This document shows, in pieces, positions 7,914-17,144 of a stretch of DNA of 50,185 nucleotides; the first letter of the stretch is position 1; each line of letters begins with the position of its first letter. The translations under genes were made by a program, and so were the position numbers. The stretch covers positions 1-50,185 of the forward strand of contig JAEZYP010000011.1 in assembly GCA_023418995.1 (NCBI GenBank), read 5' to 3'. The notes below the pieces were generated by a model, which did not search any database, was not told the DNA's origin, and was given only the letters and a program-made list of their open reading frames with translations. The stretch is from Bacillota bacterium. Its GTDB lineage: Bacteria > Bacillota > Clostridia > Oscillospirales > Acutalibacteraceae.

Positions 7914-9854
7914 TTGGAGTTTAGCGAAATAACGCAGACACAACAAAAATATGATGAAAATCAGATACAGGTATTGGAAGGGCTCGAAGCTGTAAGAAAG
8001 CGACCGGGTATGTATATCGGCTCCACCGGGCCGCGCGGGCTGCATCACCTCGTTTATGAAATCGTGGATAACGCGATTGACGAAGCGCTGGCGGGTTATT
8101 GCGATAAAATTGATGTAAAAATTCTTCCCGGAAATATCATCAGCGTAATGGATAACGGGCGCGGAATTCCGGTCGGTATTCAGCACAAAATGGGAATTCC
8201 GGCGGTTACGGTTGTTTTTACAGTTCTGCACGCGGGCGGTAAATTCGGCGGCGGCGGCTACAAGGTCTCCGGCGGCTTGCACGGCGTAGGTGCTTCGGTC
8301 GTGAACGCGCTTTCTGAGTGGCTGGAGGTTGAGGTTTACAACGAGGGACACGTGTACTTTCAGCGGTTTGAACGTGGAAAAGCGGTAACGGAGCTGGAAA
8401 GCCGCGGTGAAACGGATAAGACCGGCACGCTGGTACGCTTTAAGGCGGATCCTGAAATTTTTCAGGAATCCACCGTCTACGATTACGAAACCTTGCAGAC
8501 AAGGCTGCGGGAGCAGGCGTTTTTGAACGCCGGCATTCATATTGAGCTGACCGACGAGCGCGACCCTGAAGCACCGGTTCAGAATAATTATTGCTACAGC
8601 GGCGGGATCAGCAGCTTTGTGGAGTTTATCAACAAAAAAAAGGCTGTTGAGGTCGTTCACCCGGATATTATCCATTTTTCTTCGGTCGCGCCGGATGATT
8701 CCTCCACCGCAGAAGTCGCGATGCAGTATAATGACTCCTACAATGAGCTGATGCTCTCGTTTGCAAATAATATCCACACCACCGACGGCGGTACGCACGA
8801 GGATGGATTTAAGCGAACCCTTACCCGCGTCATGAATGATTATGCGAGAAAATATAATATACTCAAGGACAGCGATAAAAACCTTTCCGGCGAGGATGTC
8901 CGCGAAGGGCTGACTGTAATTATCAGTGTAAAAATGAAGGAAGCCCAGTTTGAGGGGCAGACGAAGGCGCGTCTCGGTAACACCGAAATCGGAACGCTCG
9001 TGAGCAACCTGATTTCCGACAAGCTGACCACCTACATGGAGGAAAACCCGGCGACTGCCCGCGCAATTTTTGATAAAGCGCTTGCCGCCGCGCGCGCAAG
9101 AGACGCCGCGCGAAAGGCCCGCGACCTTGTGCGCCGCAAATCCGCGCTGGAAAGCGCCGCGCTCCCCGGGAAGCTGGCCGACTGCCAGAGCCGCAACCCG
9201 GACGAAACCGAAATCTACATCGTTGAGGGAGATTCCGCCGGCGGCTCCGCCAAGGGCGGACGAAACCGCAAATATCAGGCGATTCTGCCGCTTTGGGGCA
9301 AAATGCTCAACGTGGAAAAGGCAAGGCTCGACAAGGTTTACGGAAACGAAAAGCTGATGCCGGTGGTTACGGCTCTTGGCTGCGGAATTGGCGAGGAATT
9401 TGATCTTAACAAGCTGCGCTACGGCAAAATTATCATTATGGCTGATGCCGATGTCGACGGCTCCCACATCCGTACTCTGCTTCTGACCTTCTTATTCCGC
9501 TTTATGAAGCCGCTTGTGGAGGAAGGGCACATCTATCTGGCACAGCCTCCGCTTTACCGTTTGACCAAGGGCAAAAACCATGTTTACGCGTTCAGCGACC
9601 CGGAGCGGGATAGAATAATGGCGGAGATGGTTGGTAATTACGAAATTCAGCGTTACAAAGGTCTTGGTGAAATGGACGCGGAGCAGCTTTGGGAAACAAC
9701 GATGAATCCTGAAACGCGCACCATGCTTCGCGTGGAGGTGGAGGATGCCGCCGCCGCGGATGAAGCGTTTACCATCCTGATGGGCGACAAGGTTGAACCG
9801 CGCCGCGAATTCATTGAGAAAAACGCGAAATACGTCCAGAATCTCGATATCTAA
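7914..9854 (+). CDS. gyrB: DNA gyrase subunit B
   Basis: 646-residue ATPase subunit of DNA gyrase, which with GyrA introduces negative supercoils. GHKL ATP-binding motifs: EIVDNAIDEALAG and DNGRGIPVG near the N-terminus, and GGLHGVGASVVNALS. The TOPRIM domain holds EGDSAGGSAKGGRNR and MADADVDGSH (near residue 509), and the C-terminus has the QRYKGLGEMDAEQLWETT motif. The start is TTG at 7914 with a TGGAGGG site 7 bases upstream. Length fits the short (about 640) Gram-positive form. gyrA lies 2 kb downstream, separated by three membrane-protein genes. Confidence 0.98.
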   Translation: MEFSEITQTQQKYDENQIQVLEGLEAVRKRPGMYIGSTGPRGLHHLVYEIVDNAIDEALAGYCDKIDVKILPGNIISVMDNGRGIPVGIQHKMGIPAVTVVFTVLHAGGKFGGGGYKVSGGLHGVGASVVNALSEWLEVEVYNEGHVYFQRFERGKAVTELESRGETDKTGTLVRFKADPEIFQESTVYDYETLQTRLREQAFLNAGIHIELTDERDPEAPVQNNYCYSGGISSFVEFINKKKAVEVVHPDIIHFSSVAPDDSSTAEVAMQYNDSYNELMLSFANNIHTTDGGTHEDGFKRTLTRVMNDYARKYNILKDSDKNLSGEDVREGLTVIISVKMKEAQFEGQTKARLGNTEIGTLVSNLISDKLTTYMEENPATARAIFDKALAAARARDAARKARDLVRRKSALESAALPGKLADCQSRNPDETEIYIVEGDSAGGSAKGGRNRKYQAILPLWGKMLNVEKARLDKVYGNEKLMPVVTALGCGIGEEFDLNKLRYGKIIIMADADVDGSHIRTLLLTFLFRFMKPLVEEGHIYLAQPPLYRLTKGKNHVYAFSDPERDRIMAEMVGNYEIQRYKGLGEMDAEQLWETTMNPETRTMLRVEVEDAAAADEAFTILMGDKVEPRREFIEKNAKYVQNLDI

Positions 9855-9939
9855 CCTTAAACTTATACTATATGTATAATAATTAATTAATAATACAATT
9901 TTTAGTATGATATTCCATTAAAAAAAGGAGAAAGCTTAC

Positions 9940-10680
9940 ATGAAGAAATTTCTGGATGAACAGGAAACCGCTTCCCAACCTCCTGAACGGCAGGGGGAAC
10001 AGCCCCCCGGAAGTACAACAGCCGTAACGGATTCGGAGGAGGACCCCGGCGAAAGGCTGCTTGGGGAAACCATCGAAAGGGAAACGGAAGCCGAAGAAGA
10101 AGAAACGGAAAAGGTCGAATGGGACGGTTCGCAGGCGGAGCTTGTGGCTGACGAAGGCGCGGCCGAGTATGAGGAACAGCATACCGGAATCAAACTGAAA
10201 TACGCGCTGAAATCCAATGAAATTTTTTACGTGCTGCTGAAAACGCAGTATACCTCCGCGCGGATGCTATCGTCCGCTCTGGCAGCCGTACTCTGCGCGG
10301 CGATGGCGGCGGTTTTTTATTACCAGATGCTAACCACACGCAACGACAGCCTCGGAATGCTTTCGGGTGTCTGCGTGGTTCTGATCATCTTGATTGCGGC
10401 TCTGCCCTCAGTCAATATCAAGCTGCAGGCCAACCGTCTTGCCAACGGAAAACAAATCCGCATGAAAATTTATCCCGACCATATCCAGATGGGAAAAGAC
10501 GGAGACCAGTGGGAAATTTCGCTGGACGGAACAGGGGAACGGATGGTTTTCCGTAACCTGATTGTCCTCTACATAGGGGAAAAAAATATGGTGATTCTCC
10601 CCGTGCGCTGTGTGGACCCGAACGTGCTGCCCGAGGTTGAGGCAATGCTTTTCGCAGGGACGCAGCCAAAGCAGAAATAA
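9940..10680 (+). CDS. YcxB-like membrane protein with acidic N-terminus
   Basis: 246-residue hypothetical protein. Residues 1-85 are acidic and disordered-looking (runs of E, D, P, S), then two TM segments (about 108-128 and 140-158), then a soluble C-terminal domain of about 85 residues that resembles the YcxB-like fold (MKIYPDHIQMGKDGDQWEIS, ending VLPVRCVDPNVLPEVEAML). AAGGAGAAAGC precedes the ATG. First of three similar genes between gyrB and gyrA. Function unknown; the assignment rests on pattern resemblance only. Confidence 0.7.
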   Translation: MKKFLDEQETASQPPERQGEQPPGSTTAVTDSEEDPGERLLGETIERETEAEEEETEKVEWDGSQAELVADEGAAEYEEQHTGIKLKYALKSNEIFYVLLKTQYTSARMLSSALAAVLCAAMAAVFYYQMLTTRNDSLGMLSGVCVVLIILIAALPSVNIKLQANRLANGKQIRMKIYPDHIQMGKDGDQWEISLDGTGERMVFRNLIVLYIGEKNMVILPVRCVDPNVLPEVEAMLFAGTQPKQK

Positions 10681-10709
10681 CCGAACGTTACAGGATAGGA
10701 GGAACCGCA

Positions 10710-11273
10710 ATGCCAACCTTTTACGAGGGTGAGCCGATTGAAACGATTGAGCAGACCGTCGCCGCCGGAGAATGGGCTTCGGCCTATGAAGCTGCGCGCA
10801 GTGCGGTTTCGCCCATGCACCGCAAAGAGGTAAAGTCCGCGATCTGCCTGACGGCGGGGGTTTTGCTCGGTTCGCTTCTCCCGTTGTACCGCTCCCGGTT
10901 TTTAACCGTTTGGGTGCCGGTTTGTGGAATATTTATTTTTCTTTGCCTTGCGGTCTGGTTCTTTTTCTTTCAGCCAAAGGAAATCAGGCGCTGGGCGCGT
11001 GAGCTTTACGGTTCCAACGCGCTGTTGGCTCTGCCGCAGAAAATTACGGTTTTTCGCGACAGTGTCGTTATCGAAAACGAGCGCGAGAAAATTCTGGAGT
11101 ACTGGACAGATTTCTTCAGGTGCATTGAAACAGAGAAGGCGTTTATTCTGAGCGGGGGAATGGAACGGAATCTTCTTGTCATTTCGAAAAACGGGCTTGC
11201 GCCGGAACAGGTCGACCGGCTTTCGGCGCATTTTTCTCACACCTTCGCGTCGCGTTACCTGAAAAGCAGGTAA
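10710..11273 (+). CDS. YcxB-like membrane protein
   Basis: 187-residue protein with two TM segments (about residues 45-62 and 68-88) and a C-terminal domain (about 105-185) similar in layout to the neighbours: KITVFRDSVVIENEREKIL, a YWTDFFRC core, then FILSGGMERNLLVISKNGL. AGGAGGAA precedes the ATG. Second of the three YcxB-like genes; 29 bp follow the previous stop. Function unknown. Confidence 0.7.
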   Translation: MPTFYEGEPIETIEQTVAAGEWASAYEAARSAVSPMHRKEVKSAICLTAGVLLGSLLPLYRSRFLTVWVPVCGIFIFLCLAVWFFFFQPKEIRRWARELYGSNALLALPQKITVFRDSVVIENEREKILEYWTDFFRCIETEKAFILSGGMERNLLVISKNGLAPEQVDRLSAHFSHTFASRYLKSR

Positions 11274-11327
11274 CGCGCAGGCAGCAAACGAATAAATCAG
11301 AAACATCGGATAACAGGGGGAGCGAAA

Positions 11328-11879
11328 TTGCTGGAAAAACCAATTACAGTAAGCTGTCTTACCACCAGACCGGATTACGCTGATTTTAAAAGCGCGGCGT
11401 CTAAGGCAATGGTAAACGAAAATGAAATCCGGTTTTTAAGAATTACCGGGTGCGTTCTGATTCTCGCCGCTTTTCTGCTGCGCGCGTTTTTCAGCGGGGG
11501 CTTTTTTCAGTACGCGGCCTGCACCGCCATGGCGGCAGTGGGTGTGATTGTCGGCGCGTTTTACGACCCGATTATGCGTTACACCGTAAGGGCGCACGCC
11601 CTGCGGGAATATGAGGATATCAAAAAGAAATTTTTTGCTCAGATCACCGAATTCGGCGAAAGCGCGGTTGAGATTAAAACAGACAGATATACAGCCTCTA
11701 TCCCCTATGAGCTTTTTTACAAGGTCTACGAGGACTCAAGGGTGTTTATTTTATACACCGGAATCAACGAGATGAAGTTTATTCCGAAACGAGCAATGAA
11801 CGAACAGGAATGCAAGCAGATTCAGGGCATTCTGCGGTCAAAGCTTAAAGAAAAATATCAGCAGGAAGGTGCCCGTTAA
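11328..11879 (+). CDS. YcxB-like membrane protein
   Basis: 183-residue protein, TTG start with an AGGGGGAG site. Two TM segments (about residues 38-54 and 58-78) are followed by a YcxB-like C-terminal domain: ITEFGESAVEIKTDRYTASI, then PYELFYKVYEDSRVFILYTG and FIPKRAMNEQECKQI, where FIPKRA is a common YcxB ending. The TAA stop overlaps the ATG of gyrA by one base, so expression is tied to gyrase. Function unknown. Confidence 0.72.
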   Translation: MLEKPITVSCLTTRPDYADFKSAASKAMVNENEIRFLRITGCVLILAAFLLRAFFSGGFFQYAACTAMAAVGVIVGAFYDPIMRYTVRAHALREYEDIKKKFFAQITEFGESAVEIKTDRYTASIPYELFYKVYEDSRVFILYTGINEMKFIPKRAMNEQECKQIQGILRSKLKEKYQQEGAR

Positions 11880-14419
11880 TGGATGATTTACATGAGGAGC
11901 AGAGAATTATAAACGTTGACCTTGAGAAGGAAATGAAACAATCATTTCTTGCTTACTCAATGTCCGTTATTGTTTCGCGCGCTCTGCCGGACGTGCGCGA
12001 CGGTCTGAAGCCGGTTCACAGAAGAATTCTGTACACGATGTTCGAAAACAGCCTGTCTCCGGATAAAGCCTACCGCAAGTGCGCCGACACCGTCGGCTCA
12101 GTGCTGGGCCGCTACCATCCGCACGGCGACGCTTCCGTTTACGACGCGTTGGTTCGTCTGGCGCAGGATTTCTCGATGCGCTATATGCTGGTGGACGGAC
12201 ACGGAAACTTCGGCTCCGTAGACGGCGACCCGCCGGCTGCCTACCGTTATACCGAGTCGCGTATGAGCAAAATGGCGGTGGAAATGCTTGCCGATATCGA
12301 CAAGGAAACCGTTGACTTTAAACCGAACTACGACGACCGCTTAAAGGAGCCGGTGGTTCTGCCCAGCCGCTTCCCAAACCTGCTGGTCAACGGCTCAACC
12401 GGTATCGCCGTGGGTATGGCGACGAATATTCCGCCGCACAATATGAACGAAGTAATCGACGGCATGTGTACGCTTATCGATAATCCCGACGCGTCGCTCG
12501 ATGACCTGATGCAGCACATCAAGGGGCCGGACTTCCCCACCGGCGCGATCATCATGGGGCGTGCGGGCATCCGCGCCGCCTACGCCACCGGACGCGGCCG
12601 CATTACTGTGCGCGCCCGGGCGGAAATTGAGGAAGAAAAAAACGGCCGGTTTAATATCATCGTGACCGAGCTGCCGTATCAGGTCAACAAGGCAAGGCTG
12701 ATTGAGAATATCGCTGAGCTGGTAAAGGACAAGCGTCTGGAGGGTGTTTCCAATGTGGAGGATCACTCCGACCGCGACGGCATGCATATGGTGGTCAGCG
12801 TAAAGCGCGACGCGTCTCCGCAGATCGTGCTGAACCAGCTTTATTCCTACACCCAGATGCAGATCACCTTCGGCGCGATTATGATCGCGATTGTGAACGG
12901 TGAGCCGAAAACCCTTACGCTGAAGGAAATGCTGCAAAATTACATCGATTTTCAGGAAAGCGTTGTCCGCCGCCGCACCGAGTATGAGCTCAAAAAAGCG
13001 GAGGAACGCGCCCATATTTTAGAGGGACTGAAAATCGCGGTCGACAACATTGACGAAGTCATCCGTATTATCCGCTCCTCTAAATCCATTCCCGAAGCGA
13101 AAATCGCACTGAGCGATCGCTTTGGTCTGGATGATTTGCAGACACAGGCCATTGTACAGATGCCGCTCGGGCGTCTTACCGGCCTGGAGCGCCAGAAGCT
13201 GGAGGATGAGCTGAGCGCGATCGAGCTGAAAATCGCGGACTTCAAGGATATTCTCGCCAACGAAAGCCGCCTGCTCGGCATTGTTAAGGATGAAGCAATG
13301 GCGGTAAAGAATAAGTTCGGAGACGAGCGCCGCACCGAGATTGCCACAGTAAGCGGCGAAGTTGATATTGAGGACCTCATTCCGAACGAGGAATGCGTGC
13401 TGACCCTTACGAGCTTCGGCTACGTTAAGCGCCAGAAGACCGACACCTACCGAACCCAGCGCAGGGGCGGGCGCGGCATCAGCGGCATGACCCGCCGCGA
13501 GGAGGATGTCGCGACGGAAATGTTTGTGATCAACAGCCACGATTACGTGATGTTCTTTACGAACCTTGGTCGTGTTTACCGTTTGAAGTGCTATGAGATT
13601 CCCGAGGGCTCGCGTACCAGCAAGGGCATGAATATTGCCAACCTGCTGCCCATCGCACAAAATGAACGGGTAACCTCGATGATTCGAGTGCCGGAGTTTG
13701 ACGAAGAAAGCTTCCTCGTAATGGTAACGCGCAGCGGCATTATCAAGAGAACCAGCCTGAGCGCCTACAATACCGCGCGCAAGGGCGGTGTCATCGCGCT
13801 TGACCTGGACGACGGCGACGAGCTGAGGTGGGTACGCCTGACCGATGGCGAAAGCCAGCTTCTGGTTGCGACCCGACTCGGTATGGCAATCCGCTTTGAG
13901 GAAAATGACGTGCGCGCCATGGGCAGAACCGCGCGCGGCGTAAAGGCCCTTACCCTCAAGGAAAGCGACGAGGTCGTGGGCATGAGCGTCCTGCGTGAGG
14001 ATGGTCTGGTGCTTACCGTATCCGAAACCGGCTACGGCAGGCTTTCTCCCATCAGCGATTACCGCATCCAGTCCAGAGGCGGCAAGGGTCTGATGAATTA
14101 TCATATTGAGAAATACGGCTGTGTTGCCGCAATCAAGGTTGTCGACCGTGAGGACGATATTATTTTGATCGCCTCCGACGGCGTAATCATCCGTATTCAG
14201 GCAAGCACCATCCGCGAATGTGCAAGACCCTCCAAGGGTGTGCGCGTTATGCGCCTGAGCAACGACAGCAGAGTCGTAACCCTTGCCCGAACTACTCATG
14301 AGGAAGAGGAAACGGATTCCCTGCCGCCCGATGAAGGCGGCGCGGACGAGGGCGCGGAGGATATCGAGCTGGAGGAAGACGGAGAAATCGGCGGCGAAAC
14401 AGAACAGACCGAAGAATAA
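11879..14419 (+). CDS. gyrA: DNA gyrase subunit A
   Basis: 846-residue breakage-reunion subunit of gyrase. The catalytic tyrosine is Tyr124 in AAYRYTESR. The quinolone-determining segment reads HPHGDASVYDA (residues 80-90), so the position of E. coli Ser83 is Ala85. Coiled-coil and tower regions follow, then the C-terminal beta-pinwheel with the GyrA box QRRGGRGISGM, which distinguishes gyrase from topoisomerase IV. The C-terminus is an acidic tail of about 40 residues. Start ATG overlaps the preceding stop. Full length for the family. Confidence 0.98.
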   Translation: MDDLHEEQRIINVDLEKEMKQSFLAYSMSVIVSRALPDVRDGLKPVHRRILYTMFENSLSPDKAYRKCADTVGSVLGRYHPHGDASVYDALVRLAQDFSMRYMLVDGHGNFGSVDGDPPAAYRYTESRMSKMAVEMLADIDKETVDFKPNYDDRLKEPVVLPSRFPNLLVNGSTGIAVGMATNIPPHNMNEVIDGMCTLIDNPDASLDDLMQHIKGPDFPTGAIIMGRAGIRAAYATGRGRITVRARAEIEEEKNGRFNIIVTELPYQVNKARLIENIAELVKDKRLEGVSNVEDHSDRDGMHMVVSVKRDASPQIVLNQLYSYTQMQITFGAIMIAIVNGEPKTLTLKEMLQNYIDFQESVVRRRTEYELKKAEERAHILEGLKIAVDNIDEVIRIIRSSKSIPEAKIALSDRFGLDDLQTQAIVQMPLGRLTGLERQKLEDELSAIELKIADFKDILANESRLLGIVKDEAMAVKNKFGDERRTEIATVSGEVDIEDLIPNEECVLTLTSFGYVKRQKTDTYRTQRRGGRGISGMTRREEDVATEMFVINSHDYVMFFTNLGRVYRLKCYEIPEGSRTSKGMNIANLLPIAQNERVTSMIRVPEFDEESFLVMVTRSGIIKRTSLSAYNTARKGGVIALDLDDGDELRWVRLTDGESQLLVATRLGMAIRFEENDVRAMGRTARGVKALTLKESDEVVGMSVLREDGLVLTVSETGYGRLSPISDYRIQSRGGKGLMNYHIEKYGCVAAIKVVDREDDIILIASDGVIIRIQASTIRECARPSKGVRVMRLSNDSRVVTLARTTHEEEETDSLPPDEGGADEGAEDIELEEDGEIGGETEQTEE

Positions 14420-14436
14420 GAAAGGGCGTGACCGGA

Positions 14437-15099
14437 ATGAAAAACAAAAAAGTGCTCGCGGCTGTAATGACCGCCGCGATAGCCGCTTCCCTGTTGGCTG
14501 CCTGCAAAAATGAGGCGAATAAGCCGACAATAACTTCCGGTGTGGAGAGCGCTCCTTCCAGTGCGGGCAGTGCGCCGGTGCCCAGCTCCCAGCCGGAGGT
14601 GAGCTCCGAGCCGGAAAGCTCCTCGGCGGCTTCTCTGCCGACGGAGAATATTCCGACCGAATCCCAGCCCGGGCAGGTCATCGAGATACAGACCGACGAT
14701 AAGGAATTCAACGCAAAGTTTGAAGCCAACCCGATTGATAAAGCGTATATCAAGGAATCCAACAATGCGATTTCCAACATTGATATGGTCAATGTTTCCA
14801 ACAAGTTCAGCGGAATCTGGCAGAAGGAAGTGACCCACGCCTATTCCCTGCTGGAAAAGGCGATGAAGACGGATTCCAGCATGAAGCCGAAAACTTACCA
14901 GAAGGAACAGAAGGACTGGCTGAACGGCAAGGCGCAGGCACTGAAAAAGATCAGCACGACAGAGCAGGCCGCCGGCGGCAGCATGGTGCAGGTGAATGTG
15001 GCCTCCAAAACGATGGATTTTTACCGCAGCCGCGCCGCGCAGCTTTATAAAGAGCTTTACGGCTACGACAAGAATTTCACCTACGAATTCAAGCCGTAG
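14437..15099 (+). CDS. Ser/Pro-rich lipoprotein
   Basis: 220-residue predicted lipoprotein. The start ATG 14437 has GAAAGGG 10 bases upstream; a GTG at 14428 lies too close to that site. Residues 1-25 form a type II signal ending in the lipobox LLAAC, with Cys at about residue 24. A Ser/Pro/Glu-rich linker (about 35-85) precedes a soluble domain of about 130 residues containing a run of K, Q and A (KEQKDWLNGKAQALKK) that looks helical. The second half resembles the DUF1311/lysozyme-inhibitor-type helical folds only loosely. It lies 17 bp after gyrA. Function unknown. Confidence 0.8.
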   Translation: MKNKKVLAAVMTAAIAASLLAACKNEANKPTITSGVESAPSSAGSAPVPSSQPEVSSEPESSSAASLPTENIPTESQPGQVIEIQTDDKEFNAKFEANPIDKAYIKESNNAISNIDMVNVSNKFSGIWQKEVTHAYSLLEKAMKTDSSMKPKTYQKEQKDWLNGKAQALKKISTTEQAAGGSMVQVNVASKTMDFYRSRAAQLYKELYGYDKNFTYEFKP

Positions 15100-15116
15100 C
15101 CTATTGGATTATTGAT

Positions 15117-15143
15117 TTGCCCTCAGGCCGGGCGGGCCCATCC
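15117..15143 (-). repeat. R2 repeat, short fragment
   Basis: TTGCCCTCAGGCCGGGCGGG and the following CCCATCC match the minus-strand end of the R2 repeats at 18829, 26772 and 26945 with about three mismatches in 27 bases. A truncated relic just after the lipoprotein gene. Confidence 0.5.
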
Positions 15144-15208
15144 AAGGATTCTTCGCTTAACAAATAGCTTTGGTTAACCAGACTGAAAGGCGGGAACAAA
15201 AACAACAG

Positions 15209-16135
15209 ATGAAAGATGACACAAGAACATACCAAAAGATGCTTGTTTCTTCGCTTATTTCGATAGCGATTTTCGTGGGACTGTTATGGCTGAGATTTTA
15301 TGCAGGGATCAATTGGAACAATACCGTACTGACGAGATTGCTCGTCGTACTTTTATGGCTTCTGCTTATCTTTTTCGGATTATTCACCGTCTTAATAATT
15401 TTGTATGTGATATTGGAACCGATTTTTAAACGGGAGAGGTTGCAAAAAATTAAAAACAACGAAATACGCGAAGACTCCGAAATCGGCGAAATGTGTTATA
15501 TTGACGGCTGGTTGGTTAAACAAGGGTTCACGCTGTTTGACGAAGAATACCGAACGAGTGTATTGTTTGAATGCGTCGGACAAGATGAGGAGATAACACA
15601 AAATCAAAAAAACGCGTTCAAAGAATTTAATTTAAATTGTGAAGCATTGCGAAGCCAACTTGAGCAAAAACTGGAAGAAGCGGAATTTTCGGATATCTTT
15701 GTCCCGTCAGAGTTGATCATTTCAAAAGACGGCGATTATAAGCTAATCGGAGGAGACGTCACTTCCGACGACAGCGATTCTGAATTCTTGGTCACATTCG
15801 ACCCGCTCAAGATCGTGCTGCACGAGGAAATCTTGCAAAAGCTCGAGTTAAACCGCGATTCTGTTTGCGCGGGTGATGATGCATCAAGACACAAGGCTGT
15901 TATCCGAATTGAACAAACCGACTGTAACGAAGAATTAATCCTCGACATTTCAAAAAGGTACTTGCCCAAAATGGACGGTGCGGTGTGGGATTGTATTATA
16001 AATAATGCTCTTGTTGCAAAGGTACAGGGCGATTTTACGCGTGCCCAGATGATTGCCGTGTTCGCTTTTGATACGTATGATTTTGCCACACAAAACAAAA
16101 TGTACTTTAAGTATCACAGCACAGCTCAACAATAG
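15209..16135 (+). CDS. Two-TM protein with large cytoplasmic domain
   Basis: 308-residue hypothetical membrane protein. Two hydrophobic segments (about residues 12-32 and 45-70) are followed by a soluble domain of about 235 residues, rich in E, D and L, with no motif I recognise. Start is ATG 15209; an in-frame TTG at 15170 has no ribosome site and reaches into the preceding repeat fragment. Base composition is lower in GC than gyrA. It stands alone between the gyrase operon and the NUDIX gene. Confidence 0.7.
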   Translation: MKDDTRTYQKMLVSSLISIAIFVGLLWLRFYAGINWNNTVLTRLLVVLLWLLLIFFGLFTVLIILYVILEPIFKRERLQKIKNNEIREDSEIGEMCYIDGWLVKQGFTLFDEEYRTSVLFECVGQDEEITQNQKNAFKEFNLNCEALRSQLEQKLEEAEFSDIFVPSELIISKDGDYKLIGGDVTSDDSDSEFLVTFDPLKIVLHEEILQKLELNRDSVCAGDDASRHKAVIRIEQTDCNEELILDISKRYLPKMDGAVWDCIINNALVAKVQGDFTRAQMIAVFAFDTYDFATQNKMYFKYHSTAQQ

Positions 16136-16235
16136 CTGCCCGGTTCCCGGACGGAGGAAAGCTCCGAACCAAAAAGCCCCTTTTCATAGACGGAAGATTC
16201 AAAATTGTAATAACTGTGGGTAAAAATACTATTTG

Positions 16236-16247
16236 TATAATATGGGA
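16236..16247 (+). promoter_or_regulatory. -10 box and ribosome site of the NUDIX gene
   Basis: TATAAT at 16236-16241 followed at once by GGGAG (16243-16247). This decides the start of the NUDIX gene: the in-frame ATG at 16233 overlaps the -10, so ATG 16257 is used. Confidence 0.5.
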
Positions 16248-16256
16248 GCACGAAAG

Positions 16257-16802
16257 ATGAAGCTGATGGAAAAAACACTTTCTCAAAAGGAAATCTATAA
16301 GGGCAGGGTTCTCCGCTTCCATGTCGACAGTGTCGAGCTGGAAAACGGGAAAAGCTCGACCCGCGAGTGTGTCGATCATCCCGGCGGTGTGACCGTCGCC
16401 GTTTTGACGGAAAAGGATGAAATGCTGTTCGTCCGCCAGTACCGCTACCCTTACCGCGATACCGTTCTTGAAGCGCCCGCGGGCAAGCTGGAAAAGGGCG
16501 AGGATCCGTTCGAGGCGATGAAACGCGAGCAGATGGAGGAAACCGGAACAACCGGCGACCAATATGTGAAGCTGGGCGAGCTGTATCCCTCCCCCGCCTA
16601 TACCAACGAGATCATCTATCTTTATGCCTGCCGCGCCGCGTCCTTCGGTGAAATCAGCCTGGATGACGACGAGTTTCTGACGGTGGAGCGTATTCCCATT
16701 GCCAAGGCGGTTGAAATGGTGATGAACAGTGAAATTCCCGACGCAAAAACACAGGTGCTGGTGCTGAAAACGGCGCAGCTCCTGCGGGAAGGGAAAATCT
16801 AA
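16257..16802 (+). CDS. NUDIX hydrolase, ADP-ribose pyrophosphatase type
   Basis: 181-residue NUDIX enzyme, closest to ADP-ribose pyrophosphatases (NudF-type), which split ADP-ribose to AMP and ribose 5-phosphate. The NUDIX box GX5EX7REUXEEXGU is present as GKLEKGEDPFEAMKREQMEE followed by TG, with Gln where a hydrophobic residue is usual. Family features APAGKLE and LGELYPSPAYTNEIIYLY are clear. The start ATG 16257 has GGGAG 9 bases upstream. Monocistronic by context. Confidence 0.9.
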   Translation: MKLMEKTLSQKEIYKGRVLRFHVDSVELENGKSSTRECVDHPGGVTVAVLTEKDEMLFVRQYRYPYRDTVLEAPAGKLEKGEDPFEAMKREQMEETGTTGDQYVKLGELYPSPAYTNEIIYLYACRAASFGEISLDDDEFLTVERIPIAKAVEMVMNSEIPDAKTQVLVLKTAQLLREGKI

Positions 16803-16891
16803 AATACAACACTAGTGTAATTTAAAAGACTCAAGTTTGGTAGTTGAGTAACGCATGGCTTGAATACTTTCATATTATATACCAATAATAC

Positions 16892-16920
16892 TTGTAATAA
16901 GTAAAAGTTGGTGATATTAT
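16892..16920 (+). promoter_or_regulatory. Promoter of the putative toxin-antitoxin pair
   Basis: TTGTAA (16892-16897), 17-bp spacer, TATTAT (16915-16920), in an AT-rich region with partial dyads (ACTTGTAATAAGT) that could bind the antitoxin. Confidence 0.55.
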
Positions 16921-16967
16921 AAATGTGTAAGGAGAAAAAAAAGACATCGCATAAAGGAGGCAATAAT

Positions 16968-17144
16968 ATGGCTGTTTTAACAAGTCCGTGTAAAATTCCT
17001 TTTATAATTAGAGAAGACAAATCTAAACAATTCATAGAAAAATGTAAAAAATCAAGCTTATCTGAGGAACGCAGGCAAGAGCTTATGGAATATTCAAAAC
17101 GGATAAGAAGTGAGAGCAGTGTCCAAAATAAGAGAGAATTATAA
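16968..17144 (+). CDS. Putative antitoxin
   Basis: 58-residue protein beginning MAVLTSPCKIPFIIREDKS; ATG 16968 has AAAGGAGG 8 bases upstream. An upstream in-frame ATG (16923) would swallow that ribosome site and is less likely. The C-terminal half is charged and helical (LSEERRQELMEYSKRIRSES), as in antitoxins whose tail wraps the toxin. Its 3' end overlaps the GNAT gene by 35 bp. I cannot assign it to the ribbon-helix-helix TacA family from sequence, so the antitoxin role rests on size, overlap and partner. Confidence 0.6.
   Translation: MAVLTSPCKIPFIIREDKSKQFIEKCKKSSLSEERRQELMEYSKRIRSESSVQNKREL

Noticed and set aside
7908..9467. A 519-codon open frame antisense to gyrB
   Set aside because: Same shadow effect; covers gyrB exactly and has no recognisable domain.
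13019..14530. A 503-codon open frame antisense to gyrA
   Set aside because: Mirror of a GC-rich, third-position-biased gene; no ribosome site, no family pattern, and gyrA is certain on the other strand.
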